Below are positions 25,428 through 33,352 of a stretch of 33,352 bases of DNA, one piece after another. The notes below the pieces were generated by a model. That model was not told where the DNA came from, did not search any database, and saw only the letters and a program-made list of their open reading frames with translations. The translations under genes were made by a program, and so were the position numbers. This DNA is from Actinomycetes bacterium (GTDB lineage: Bacteria > Actinomycetota > Actinomycetes > Actinomycetales > Dermatophilaceae): positions 1 through 33,352 of the forward strand of contig JAEZWF010000007.1 of the NCBI GenBank assembly GCA_023420415.1, written 5' to 3'. Positions within the stretch are counted from its first letter, which is position 1. Each line of letters opens with the position of its first letter.

Positions 25428-26222
25428 CTAGCGCTGTTCCAGTCGCCGGCTCGACCACTCGTGCACGTCGCCGTACCCGAGCCCGAGGTAGACCCGCCGC
25501 GCGACGTCGTTGTCGGCATACATCCCGAGGGTGCAGACGCCGTCCTCGCGGACGCCGAGACGCGTGAGGTATGCCGTGACGGCCAGTCCCAGCCCCGTCC
25601 CACGGTGGGTGGGGTGCACCGAGATGCCTTCCAGCAGTGGGTGTCCCGCGATATCGGGCTGCATCACGCCGCACGCGACCAGCCGCCCGGCGTCGTCCCG
25701 GGCGCCGCACCAGACCTGACCCGGGTGCTCGAACGGTCGGGCGTCGGTGTGCGGGTTGACCTCGGCCAGCAGCTCACGGATCTCGGGCTCGTGGGACTCG
25801 TCGAGTGGCACGAGCCGTGACTCCCCGGCCACCACCGGCGGCTCGGTCGTCGCGGCCATCCAGTCCCACTCGGTGGCCCGGCCCACGCGCCAGCCGACCG
25901 CATCCGCGAGTGCCGCGTCGACGGCCCGCGCCGCGCTGCGCGCCACCGTGACGTTCACCGGCGGCTCGGGCAGCAACCCGTCGGACACGACCCATGCGAC
26001 GAGCGCCCCCGCGTCCCGCGGTGCGCCCATGACGAGCAGTCCGGCCCCGCGCAACCGTGTGCGTCGGGGGAGTGCCACGGCGCCACCGAGCCGGTATGCC
26101 GTGCCCTCGCCGAGGTCGCCCAGCCCGAGCCGGATGAAGGCGCTGTCGCCGACGACGTCGAGCGCCTCGTCGAGGCTGCCCAACTCACGCACGTCCGCCG
26201 GCCTGGGCATGCTGCCGCTCAC
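25428..26222 (-). CDS. GNAT-family N-acetyltransferase
   Basis: The 264-residue protein has a GNAT acetyl-CoA-binding fold in the C-terminal half: GISVHPTHRGTGLGLAVTAY matches the R/Q-x-x-G-x-G/A loop, followed by LGMYADNDVARRVYLGLGY. The N-terminal half may be a degenerate second GNAT domain, which I could not confirm. The substrate is unknown. Start: GTG 26222 overlaps the MMPL stop as GTGA, like many junctions here; ATG 26210 is the alternative and removes four residues. Co-transcription with the MMPL gene is likely, with the palindrome at 25360 as their terminator. Confidence 0.82.
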   Translation of the reverse strand: MSGSMPRPADVRELGSLDEALDVVGDSAFIRLGLGDLGEGTAYRLGGAVALPRRTRLRGAGLLVMGAPRDAGALVAWVVSDGLLPEPPVNVTVARSAARAVDAALADAVGWRVGRATEWDWMAATTEPPVVAGESRLVPLDESHEPEIRELLAEVNPHTDARPFEHPGQVWCGARDDAGRLVACGVMQPDIAGHPLLEGISVHPTHRGTGLGLAVTAYLTRLGVREDGVCTLGMYADNDVARRVYLGLGYGDVHEWSSRRLEQR

Positions 26223-28339
26223 TCGGTGATCCCGAACCGCGCGTGCAACGCCTTGAGCCGCTTGGGCGCCCACCAGTTCCAGTCGCCGAGCAGCGTCATC
26301 GTGGCGGGCACGAGCAGCATCCGCACGAGGGTCGCGTCGAGCGCCACCGCGACGGCCAGTCCGACCCCGGTCTCCTTGATGATCAACAGCTTCCCGGCCA
26401 CGAAGCCGGAGAACACGATGACCACCAACAGCGCTGCCGAAGTGATGATCCGGCCCGACCGCTGCAGCCCGACCACCACCGCGTCGTCGTTGGAGTACCC
26501 CTGCTCGTGCAGCTCCACGATGCGCGACAGCAGGAACACCTCGTAGTCCATCGACAGCCCGAACCCGAAGGCCAGCACCAGCAACGGGATCGTCGACTCG
26601 ACCGCCCCCACCGAGTCGAACCCCAGCAGCCCCTCGAGGTGTCCCTGCTGGAAGACCAGCACCAGCACCCCGAGCGACGCACCCAGCGACACGACGTTGA
26701 GCAGCAACGCCTTCACCGGGATCACGACTGACCCGGTCATGAGGAACAGCAGCACCAGCGTCGCCAGCGCCACCAACGCAAACGCATAGGGCGCCCGCTC
26801 GACCATCGAGTCGGTGAAGTCGCGCAACCCGCTGGCCTGTCCCACCACCCAGGTCGGGAAGTCCGGCCGGTCCTCGCGCAGCTCACCCACAAGAGCCCGC
26901 GCCGGGTCGCCGAGCGCGCCGCCGGGCACGTCGAGCGACACGACCGAGTACCCGTCACGCATCGCCTCGACCCCACGCACACTGGCGCCCGCGGGCAGGG
27001 CCAGCTCCGCGGCATACGACTGCGCTTGCGCCACAGACGCTTTCGCGACGACGGTGACGTCCGCGCCACCCAGCTGCGGGTAGTCGCGGTCGAGACTTTC
27101 GAAGAACTGCCGTGACGGGTTGCTCGTCGGCAGCAGCTCCTCACCCGAGGAGGTGAGCCGCAGGTCGAGCGCGGGCAGCGCCAGCGCCACGAGCATTGCC
27201 AGCGACCCGATAATGATGGGGATCGGTCGGCGGTGCACCCACTGCGCCAGCCGCGAGAAGACGCCGTGCTCGGGCGCCACCTCGGTGCCGCGGCGCAACA
27301 GCCGCCGCGCACCGAGCACGCACAGCGCCGGGATCAGCGTGAGCGCCACGACCATCGCGATCAGCACGACCGACAGCCCGGCCGCGCCGATGGCCTTCAT
27401 GATCTCGGCCTCGAAGACAATGAGCCCACCGAGCGAGATCGCCACCGTGAGACCCGAGAACACGATGGTGCGCCCGGCCGAGTCCACGGTGCGCGCCGTC
27501 GCCTCCGCGACCATCGACGCCGGGATGTCGCGCGCCGGCATGCCCTGTGCCCGCGCCCTCAGCTCCTCACGGAACCGGCTCACCATGAGCAGCCCGTAGT
27601 CGATGCACAGCCCCAGCCCGAGGACCGTGACGACGTTGACGGCGGTGGTGTCGAGGTCGATGAGGTAGGAGAACCCCAGCAGCGAGGCGAGCGCGCCGGC
27701 GATCGAGGCGATGGCCCCGACGATGGGCATGCCGGCCGCGACGAACCCGCCGAAGACCACGATCATCACGAGGAAGCTCACCGGCAGCGCTATGCCCTCG
27801 CCAGTGCGCAGGTCGACCTCGAGCTGGTCGGTGATCGCGGAGATGAGGTCGGAGAGCCCGCCGGCGGTGACGCGGGCTCCCGGGTCTGCGGCAGTGAGCG
27901 GGGCGTATGCCGCTCGCACCCGTTGCTCGACGGCCTCCTGCTCGGCGCGGTCGGGGTCGCCGGCGAGGGTCACCACGCTCGCGAAGCCATCCTTGCCGGG
28001 CACCGGAGGCGTCACCTCCGCGACACCGGGAACCGCCTTGACCGACGCGAGGACCCGCGACACGGCCGGGTCCTTGGCGTCGACCCCGTCGACGCGGACC
28101 GTGTAGGTCTTCAGCGCCGACTCGCCGTGCTCGACGATGAGGTCGCGGCCCTGGAGGTTCTCGCCCGCGACGCTGGGCTCGCCCGTGGTGAGCCGGTCGA
28201 ACAGCCGGTCGTTGCCGAAGGCGCCGAGCGCGGTCGCGAAGCCGAGCCCGATCAGCACCACCCAGGTGAGGACCACCGTCTTGGGTCGGCGGGCGAGCGC
28301 ACGCCCCAGCCGGGACAGGAGTGAGGCCGCGTCGGTCAC
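26219..28339 (-). CDS. MMPL-family (RND) membrane transporter
   Basis: The 706-residue protein has the RND/MMPL layout. TM1 is near 20-42 (VVLTWVVLIGLGFATALG), a periplasmic loop runs to about 175, then five helices (180-340). A second single helix sits near 370-390 with another loop, and five more helices near the C-terminus include GFGLSMDYEVFLLSR, the usual proton-relay DY motif; a matching GLGLCIDYGLLMVSRF is in the first half. Mycobacterial MmpL proteins export lipids; here the substrate is unknown. The GTG start lies 19 nt from the divergent rarA start. It is followed by the GNAT gene in a GTGA overlap. Confidence 0.92.
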   Translation of the reverse strand: MTDAASLLSRLGRALARRPKTVVLTWVVLIGLGFATALGAFGNDRLFDRLTTGEPSVAGENLQGRDLIVEHGESALKTYTVRVDGVDAKDPAVSRVLASVKAVPGVAEVTPPVPGKDGFASVVTLAGDPDRAEQEAVEQRVRAAYAPLTAADPGARVTAGGLSDLISAITDQLEVDLRTGEGIALPVSFLVMIVVFGGFVAAGMPIVGAIASIAGALASLLGFSYLIDLDTTAVNVVTVLGLGLCIDYGLLMVSRFREELRARAQGMPARDIPASMVAEATARTVDSAGRTIVFSGLTVAISLGGLIVFEAEIMKAIGAAGLSVVLIAMVVALTLIPALCVLGARRLLRRGTEVAPEHGVFSRLAQWVHRRPIPIIIGSLAMLVALALPALDLRLTSSGEELLPTSNPSRQFFESLDRDYPQLGGADVTVVAKASVAQAQSYAAELALPAGASVRGVEAMRDGYSVVSLDVPGGALGDPARALVGELREDRPDFPTWVVGQASGLRDFTDSMVERAPYAFALVALATLVLLFLMTGSVVIPVKALLLNVVSLGASLGVLVLVFQQGHLEGLLGFDSVGAVESTIPLLVLAFGFGLSMDYEVFLLSRIVELHEQGYSNDDAVVVGLQRSGRIITSAALLVVIVFSGFVAGKLLIIKETGVGLAVAVALDATLVRMLLVPATMTLLGDWNWWAPKRLKALHARFGITE

Positions 28340-28345
28340 GCGGGA

Positions 28346-28358
28346 TAGCCTGCCAGTC
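28346..28358 (+). promoter_or_regulatory. Presumed leaderless promoter of rarA
   Basis: TAGCCT at 28346-28351 fits TANNNT and lies exactly 7 nt before GTG 28359. The whole gap to the divergent MMPL start is only 19 nt, so a -35 for rarA would have to lie inside the MMPL coding sequence. Confidence 0.45.
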
Positions 28359-29774
28359 GTGGGAAGTGCGGCCGGAGATGACCTGTTCGCGGCAGCGAAC
28401 GATCAGCGCAGTGGCGCCACTCGCGACCCCGGCGACGGTATGCCGTCGGGAGCCTCCCTGCCGCCGCTCGCCGTGCGCATGCGACCGCGGTCGCTGGACG
28501 AGGTCCGCGGCCAGGGCGACGTCCTGCGTCCCGGCAGTCCGCTGCGCCGGCTCATCGAGGGCTCGGGTGGGTCGGCCGGTCCGCTGTCGGCGATCATCTG
28601 GGGTCCGCCCGGCACCGGCAAGACCACGCTGGCGCACCTCGTGGCGAACGCTGCTGAGCGCCGGTTCGTCGAGCTCTCCGCCGTCACCGCCGGCGTCAAG
28701 GACGTCCGCCAGGTCATGGACCAGGCGCTGCGCGACCGTGACATGTACGACCGCCAGACCGTGCTGTTCCTCGACGAGATCCACCGGTTCACCAAGGCCC
28801 AGCAGGACGCCCTGCTGCCCGGCGTCGAGAACCGACAGGTCATCCTCGTCGCCGCCACCACCGAGAACCCTTCGTTCTCGGTCATCGCGCCGCTGCTGTC
28901 CCGCTCGATGCTCATCACTCTCGGTCCGCTCACCGACGAGGAGGTCGCCGACGTCCTCGACTCGGCGGTGACCGACCCGCGTGGCCTCGACGCGGCATAC
29001 ACCCTCAGTGACGAGGCCAAGGAGCACCTCGTGCGCATCGCCGGGGGAGACGCGCGCCGCGCGCTCACCTCGCTCGAGGCGGCCGCGGGGGTGGCGCAGG
29101 ACGAGGTGGCGCCGGGGTCGAGCGACGAGGGGCCGGTCACGATCACGCTCGCCCACGCGGAGCAGGCGGTGGCGCACGCGGCGGTGCGTTACGACCGCAC
29201 GGGTGACCAGCACTACGACGTGGCGTCGGCGTTCATCAAGTCGATGCGCGGGTCCGACGTCGACGCCGCGCTGCACTACCTCGCGCGGCAGTTGGAGGCG
29301 GGGGAGGACCCACGGTTCATCGCCCGCCGCATCGTCATCGCCGCCAGCGAGGACGTCGGCATGGGTGACCCGACAGCGCTGCAGACGGCCGTCGCCGCCA
29401 TGCACGCGGTCGCCCAGATCGGCATGCCGGAGGCGCGGATCATCCTGGCCCAGGCGGTCGTGCACAACGCGCTCGCACCCAAGAGCAACGCGGCCTACGT
29501 CGGCATCAACGAGGCCATCGCCGACGTGCGCGCGGGCAAGGGCGGGCTCGTGCCACCGCACCTGCGCGGCAGCGGGTATGCCGGCGCGACCCGGCTCGGG
29601 CACGGCAAGGGCTATGTCTACGCGCACGACCAGGAGGACGCCGTGGCGCGGCAGGACTACCTGCCCGAGGACCTCCAGGGGAAGACCGACTACTACCGCC
29701 CCACCGACCGCGGCTTCGAGGCCCGGCTCAAGGAGCGCTGGGACTGGCTCAAGGGCCGCATCAGGGGTGGATAG
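28359..29774 (+). CDS. rarA: Replication-associated recombination protein A (MgsA/RarA AAA+ ATPase)
   Basis: The 471-residue AAA+ ATPase acts at stalled replication forks and gaps. Walker A is GPPGTGKTT (about 83-91), Walker B LFLDEIHRF (about 137-145), sensor 1 AATTENPSF, and the arginine finger is in LLSRSM. The C-terminal tetramerisation part has HYDVASAFIKSMRGSD and ASEDVGMGDP, both family hallmarks. GTG 28359 is chosen because it gives VGSAAGDDLFAAAND, a sensible N-terminus, and sits 7 nt after a -10 candidate. Upstream in-frame codons lie in the divergent MMPL gene. It is the first gene of the run toward alaS. Confidence 0.94.
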   Translation: MGSAAGDDLFAAANDQRSGATRDPGDGMPSGASLPPLAVRMRPRSLDEVRGQGDVLRPGSPLRRLIEGSGGSAGPLSAIIWGPPGTGKTTLAHLVANAAERRFVELSAVTAGVKDVRQVMDQALRDRDMYDRQTVLFLDEIHRFTKAQQDALLPGVENRQVILVAATTENPSFSVIAPLLSRSMLITLGPLTDEEVADVLDSAVTDPRGLDAAYTLSDEAKEHLVRIAGGDARRALTSLEAAAGVAQDEVAPGSSDEGPVTITLAHAEQAVAHAAVRYDRTGDQHYDVASAFIKSMRGSDVDAALHYLARQLEAGEDPRFIARRIVIAASEDVGMGDPTALQTAVAAMHAVAQIGMPEARIILAQAVVHNALAPKSNAAYVGINEAIADVRAGKGGLVPPHLRGSGYAGATRLGHGKGYVYAHDQEDAVARQDYLPEDLQGKTDYYRPTDRGFEARLKERWDWLKGRIRGG

Positions 29775-29802
29775 GCCCGCGCTGGCACGACCGCCATGCA
29801 GG

Positions 29803-29815
29803 TAGGGTGCTCGGC
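29803..29815 (+). promoter_or_regulatory. Presumed leaderless promoter of the DUF948 gene
   Basis: TAGGGT at 29803-29808 fits TANNNT and lies exactly 7 nt before ATG 29816. No ribosome-binding site is seen. Confidence 0.45.
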
Positions 29816-30208
29816 ATGGATTCAGTGAGTCTGGGTGACATCGCGGGCATGATCGCCGCGCTGGCCTTCGCGTTCCTCGTCTTCCGGCTGGGCGCGGTGA
29901 TCGGCAAGGCCGGCAAGATCCTCGACGAGACGCGGGTCAGCCTGCGCACGACGACCGACAACGTGCAGCCCACGCTCACCAAGCTCACCGACACGGTCAG
30001 CCTCACCAACGACCAGCTCGCCAAGGTCGACGGCATCACCACCAACGTCGGCGCGATGACGACCAACGCCAGTGCCCTCACCTCCCTCTTCGCAGCCACC
30101 CTCGGCAGCCCGGTCGTCAAGGTCGCCGCGTTCACCTACGGCGTCCGCACCGCGCTCGCGGGCGGTGGCGCCCGCTCCGCTGGCGGCCGGCGCCGCCGCA
30201 GGGGCTGA
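29816..30208 (+). CDS. DUF948 single-pass membrane protein
   Basis: The 130-residue protein has an N-terminal membrane helix (about 8-26, DIAGMIAALAFAFLVFRLG). A long helical, Thr/Asn-rich segment follows with heptad-like spacing (LRTTTDNVQPTLTKLTDTV, LTNDQLAKVDGITTNVGAM), then a basic tail RRRRRG. DUF948 proteins resemble a chemotaxis-receptor-like coiled coil and have no known function. ATG 29816 is preferred over GTG 29807 because it lies 7 nt after TAGGGT. Its position just upstream of a DUF6167-like gene and alaS is, as I recall, common in actinobacteria. Confidence 0.87.
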   Translation: MDSVSLGDIAGMIAALAFAFLVFRLGAVIGKAGKILDETRVSLRTTTDNVQPTLTKLTDTVSLTNDQLAKVDGITTNVGAMTTNASALTSLFAATLGSPVVKVAAFTYGVRTALAGGGARSAGGRRRRRG

Positions 30209-30214
30209 TCGGCC

Positions 30215-30508
30215 GTGCGACGTCTGTTCTGGACCGCGCTGGGCGCGGCTGCCGGTGTGTATGCCGTGCGCCGCGTCACCAAGGCCGCGGAGGCCTACAC
30301 CCCGGCCGGCATGGCGAACGGCCTGTCCTCCCTCGGCGACGGCCTGCGCGAGCTCGCCGACGCCGTCCGCGAGGGCATGGACGAGCGTGAGGCGGAGCTG
30401 AAGCTCGCCCTCGGCATCGACACCGAGACCGCGCAGGAGGGTGCCCGGCTCGACGCCGAGGCCGCCCGGGCCCTGCTCGACGACCCCACCGGTCGGCGAG
30501 CTCGCTAG
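30215..30508 (+). CDS. DUF6167-like small membrane protein
   Basis: The 97-residue protein begins MRRLFWTALGAAAGVYAVRR, a short hydrophobic stretch that may anchor it. A helical amphipathic region (GLSSLGDGLRELADAVREGM) and an acidic-basic tail follow. I recognise the type as the small protein usually found between a DUF948 gene and alaS in actinobacteria (DUF6167). Its function is unknown. The GTG start is 6 nt after the DUF948 stop, so the pair is likely co-expressed. Confidence 0.8.
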   Translation: MRRLFWTALGAAAGVYAVRRVTKAAEAYTPAGMANGLSSLGDGLRELADAVREGMDEREAELKLALGIDTETAQEGARLDAEAARALLDDPTGRRAR

Positions 30509-30546
30509 GGGCGCCGGCGCGCACGCGCACGGCCCCCGCCCCGGCA

Positions 30547-30579
30547 TACCCTTTAGCTCACCTCGACCAGACTGGAAAG
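30547..30579 (+). promoter_or_regulatory. Probable alaS promoter and ribosome site
   Basis: TACCCT (30547-30552) is a -10 candidate that partly overlaps a copy of the dispersed octamer (30542-30549). GGAAAG at 30574-30579 is a ribosome site 4 nt before ATG 30584. The leader would be about 25 nt. No -35 was identified. Confidence 0.35.
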
Positions 30580-30583
30580 ACTC

Positions 30584-33280
30584 ATGGAAACCGCCGAGAT
30601 CAGGCGCCGCTGGCTGTCCTTCTTCGAGCGCAAGGGACACAGCGTCGTCCCGTCCGCTCCGCTCATCTACGACGACCCGAACCTGTTGTTCGTCAACGCC
30701 GGCATGGTGCCGTTCAAGCCCTACTTCCTCGGGCAGCAGACGCCACCGTGGGACCGCGCCACGTCGGTGCAGAAGTGCGTGCGCACCGGTGACATCGAGG
30801 AGGTCGGCAAGACCTCCCGGCACGGCACGTTCTTCCAGATGAACGGCAACTTCAGCTTCGGCGACTACTTCAAGAAGGAAGCCATCGAGCTGGCGTGGGA
30901 GCTGCTCACCACCTCGCAGGACGAGGGCGGCTACGGCCTGGACCCCGACCGCATCTGGGCCACGGTCTACGAGGACGACGACGAGGCGGCGCAGCTGTGG
31001 GAGAAGTACACCGGCGTCCCGCCTGAGCGCATCGTGCGCCGCGGCAAGGCCGACAACTACTGGCACATGGGCGTCGCCGGTCCGGGTGGACCGTGCAGCG
31101 AGATCTTCTACGACCGCGGACCGGAGTACGGCCGCGACGGCGGGCCCGAGGTCGACGAGGACCGGTTCATGGAGATCTGGAACCTCGTCTTCATGCAGTA
31201 CGACCTGTCCGAGGTGCGGACCAAGGTCGACTTCGACGTGTCCGGGCCGCTGCCCAAGCAGAACATCGACACCGGCATGGGCCTGGAGCGGATCGCCTCG
31301 ATCCTGCAGGGCGTCGACAACATGTACGAGATCGACGAGGTCTACCCGGTGCTCGAGCGGGCAGCCGAGCTGACCGGCAAGAAGTACGGCGCGAACTCCG
31401 CGCACGACGCGGAGCACAGCCACCCCGACGACGTGCGGCTGCGCGTGGTCGCCGACCACGTGCGCTCCAGCCTCATGCTCATCGGCGACGGCGTGACGCC
31501 CGGCAACGAGGGGCGCGGTTACGTGCTGCGCCGCATGCTGCGTCGCGCGGTGCGCTCGATGCGGCTGCTGGGCTACGACGAGCCGAGCCTGCCGCTGCTG
31601 CTGCCGGTCTCGATGGAGCGGATGAGCCAGTCCTACCCCGAGCTGCGCACCGGTTTCGACCGGATCAGCCAGATCGCGTATGCCGAGGAGGAGGCCTTCC
31701 GGCGCACGCTCGCCTCGGGCACGACGATCCTCGACACCGCGGTGAACCGCACCAAGCAGTCCGGCGGCACGACGCTCGCGGGCGACCAGGCGTTCGCGCT
31801 GCACGACACCTACGGCTTCCCGATCGACCTGACCCTGGAGATGGCGGCCGAGCAGGGCCTGGAGGTCGACCGCGAGGGCTTCACCCGGCTCATGCAGGAG
31901 CAACGCGACCGCGCGAAGGCGGACGCGAAGGCCAAGAAGGGCGGCCACGCGAACACCGAGGTCTGGAAGGACCTGCGGGCGCTCGGCGCGACCGACTGGC
32001 AGGCATACTCCGAGCTGACCACCGAGTCGAAGGTCGTCGGTCTCGTCGTCGACGGCCAGCGGGTCGAGGAGCTCGAGCCGGGCCAGCGCGGCCAGGTCGT
32101 GCTCGACCGCAGCCCGTTCTACGCCGAGTCCGGTGGGCAGGTCGCCGACGAGGGCATCATCACCGGCGACGGCGTGCACCTCAAGGTCGTCGACGTGCAG
32201 CGCCCGGTCAAGGGCCTCGTCGTGCACACGGTCGAGGCGCTCACCGGGCCGGTCCGCACCGGCCTGGAGGTCAGCGCGGAGGTCGACCCCGAGTGGCGCA
32301 TCTCCGCCTGCCAGGCGCACTCCGGCACCCACGTGGTGCACGCCGCGCTGCGCCAGGTGCTCGGCCCGTCGGCGCTGCAGTCCGGCTCGTACAACAAGCC
32401 CGGTTACCTGCGGCTCGACTTCGCGTGGAACCAGGCCCTGTCACAGGCGACCCGCAGCGAGATCGAGGAGGTCGCCAACCTCGCGGTCCGCCAGGACCTG
32501 CCGGTGTCGGCGCAGTACATGACGCTGCCGCAGGCGCGCGACTTCGGTGCGCTCGCGCTCTTCGGTGAGACCTACGACGAGCAGGTGCGCGTCATCGAGA
32601 TCGGCGGCCCCTGGTCGCGCGAGCTGTGCGGTGGCACGCACGTCGGCCACTCCAGCCAGATCGGCGCACTCACCGTCACCGGTGAGTCGTCCGTCGGGTC
32701 CGGCGTGCGCCGACTCGAGGCATTCGTCGGCATGGACGCGCTGCGCTACCTCGCCACCGAGCGGGCACTGGTCGCCGAGCTCACCGACATCGTCAAGGTG
32801 CAGCCGGGCGAGCTCAAGGAGCGCGTCTCCCAGCTCGTGACCCGGCTGCGCGACGCCGAGCGCGAGATCGAGCGCATGCACCGCGAGCAGGTGCAGGCCC
32901 AGACCGGCAAGCTGGTCGAGTACGCCCGGGACCTCGACGGCGTCCGGGTCCTCACCCACGACGCCGGCGAGGGAGCCACCGCCGACGACCTGCGCACCAT
33001 GGCGCTGGACCTGCGCGGCCGACTCGGCGACAGCGCGCCAGCCGTCGTGGCGCTCACCGCCGTCGGCAACGGCCGCCCGGTCGTCGTGGTCGCCACCAAC
33101 GGACCCGCCCGCGACCGTGGCATCAAGGCCGGCGCCCTCGTGCGCTCCGCGGCCCAGACCCTCGGTGGCGGTGGCGGCGGCAAGGACGACCTGGCCCAGG
33201 GCGGCGGCACCGACCCGTCCCAGACCGGCGCCGCGCTCGGCGCGGTCGACGCGGCGGTCCGCGCCGCGACCGCGGGGTGA
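30584..33280 (+). CDS. alaS: Alanyl-tRNA synthetase
   Basis: The 898-residue class II synthetase is full length. The catalytic domain has NAGMVPFKPYFLG, RTGDIEEVGKTSRHGTFFQM and GGPCSEIFYDRG. The editing domain has the zinc ligands HSGTH (about 578-582) and CGGTH (about 682-686), followed by GESSVGSGVRRLEAF. The C-terminal coiled coil and C-Ala domain end with LGGGGGGKDDLAQGGG, the usual glycine-rich terminus. It charges tRNA-Ala and clears mischarged Ser and Gly. The stop overlaps the ruvX start as GTGA. Confidence 0.98.
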   Translation: METAEIRRRWLSFFERKGHSVVPSAPLIYDDPNLLFVNAGMVPFKPYFLGQQTPPWDRATSVQKCVRTGDIEEVGKTSRHGTFFQMNGNFSFGDYFKKEAIELAWELLTTSQDEGGYGLDPDRIWATVYEDDDEAAQLWEKYTGVPPERIVRRGKADNYWHMGVAGPGGPCSEIFYDRGPEYGRDGGPEVDEDRFMEIWNLVFMQYDLSEVRTKVDFDVSGPLPKQNIDTGMGLERIASILQGVDNMYEIDEVYPVLERAAELTGKKYGANSAHDAEHSHPDDVRLRVVADHVRSSLMLIGDGVTPGNEGRGYVLRRMLRRAVRSMRLLGYDEPSLPLLLPVSMERMSQSYPELRTGFDRISQIAYAEEEAFRRTLASGTTILDTAVNRTKQSGGTTLAGDQAFALHDTYGFPIDLTLEMAAEQGLEVDREGFTRLMQEQRDRAKADAKAKKGGHANTEVWKDLRALGATDWQAYSELTTESKVVGLVVDGQRVEELEPGQRGQVVLDRSPFYAESGGQVADEGIITGDGVHLKVVDVQRPVKGLVVHTVEALTGPVRTGLEVSAEVDPEWRISACQAHSGTHVVHAALRQVLGPSALQSGSYNKPGYLRLDFAWNQALSQATRSEIEEVANLAVRQDLPVSAQYMTLPQARDFGALALFGETYDEQVRVIEIGGPWSRELCGGTHVGHSSQIGALTVTGESSVGSGVRRLEAFVGMDALRYLATERALVAELTDIVKVQPGELKERVSQLVTRLRDAEREIERMHREQVQAQTGKLVEYARDLDGVRVLTHDAGEGATADDLRTMALDLRGRLGDSAPAVVALTAVGNGRPVVVVATNGPARDRGIKAGALVRSAAQTLGGGGGGKDDLAQGGGTDPSQTGAALGAVDAAVRAATAG

Positions 33281-33352
33281 GTCGGCCCGGCCGGCGCATC
33301 GGCGTCGACGTCGGCAGCGTGCGGGTCGGGGTCGCCGTGAGCGACCCCGACG
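33277..33352 (+). CDS. ruvX: Holliday junction resolvase-like protein RuvX/YqgF (5' part only)
   Basis: Only the first 25 codons are in the window. They read GVDVGSVRVGVAVSDPD after a short basic start, the RNase-H-fold opening of the RuvX/YqgF family with its first catalytic aspartate. The GTG start forms a GTGA overlap with the alaS stop. alaS-ruvX is a widely conserved gene pair. Family members act in 16S rRNA maturation and possibly Holliday-junction cleavage. Confidence 0.9.
   Translation, partial: MSRPGRRIGVDVGSVRVGVAVSDPD

Overview
The window is high-GC DNA (about 70% by eye) from an actinobacterial chromosome. GTG starts are frequent, and gene content and protein style suggest the Intrasporangiaceae/Dermatophilaceae group (Janibacter/Knoellia/Tetrasphaera-like). 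The family assignment is a guess from overall feel, not from a search.

Layout. (1) 1-917: the 3' end of an rRNA operon (23S tail, spacer stem, 5S, strong hairpin terminator). (2) 998-15656: a long co-directional run on the + strand: TPR protein, HAD phosphatase, a histone-H1-like protein, a small acidic protein, tlyA, nadK, recN, steA, steB, a divergent MraY/WecA-like enzyme, a MurJ-family flippase, a GT4 glycosyltransferase, pyrG and a Nudix hydrolase. Apart from the histone-like gene and the three envelope genes, this order matches M. tuberculosis Rv1691-Rv1700 as I remember it. Many junctions are start/stop overlaps of the form GTGA. (3) 15667-18504: a two-domain VOC protein, a YchJ/UPF0225 protein, and a DUF222-HNH (13E12-type) gene broken by an in-frame TGA and preceded by a LexA-like box. 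(4) 18541-19753: a secreted cyclophilin on the - strand and a decayed alpha/beta hydrolase on the + strand. (5) 19853-22356: aspS and a HAD hydrolase. (6) 22353-28339, - strand: UvrD-like helicase, chloroperoxidase-like hydrolase, GNAT acetyltransferase and MMPL transporter. (7) 28359-33352, + strand: rarA, a DUF948 protein, a DUF6167-like protein, alaS and the start of ruvX.

How the genes fit together. Three genes at 9710-13286 encode the three activity types of a lipid-linked glycan pathway: a phosphoglycosyltransferase-like enzyme, a cytosolic glycosyltransferase and a flippase. They sit directly after the cell-separation pair steA/steB and are the best candidate here for an undescribed system. 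Housekeeping functions (rRNA methylation, NADP supply, DNA repair, CTP synthesis, tRNA charging) make up most of the rest.

The strongest unexplained sequence signal is an octamer, CGGCATAC (= GTATGCCG on the other strand). I counted 35 copies spread through the window against roughly one expected. They lie in all three codon frames, on both strands and between genes. Other non-coding signals are a run of apparently leaderless promoters (TANNNT, 7-8 nt, start codon), a perfect 16-bp inverted repeat over the start of the helicase gene, and a perfect 38-bp palindrome upstream of the chloroperoxidase-like gene. No tRNA gene, CRISPR array, insertion sequence or prophage was seen. No gene-free stretch exceeds 300 bases.
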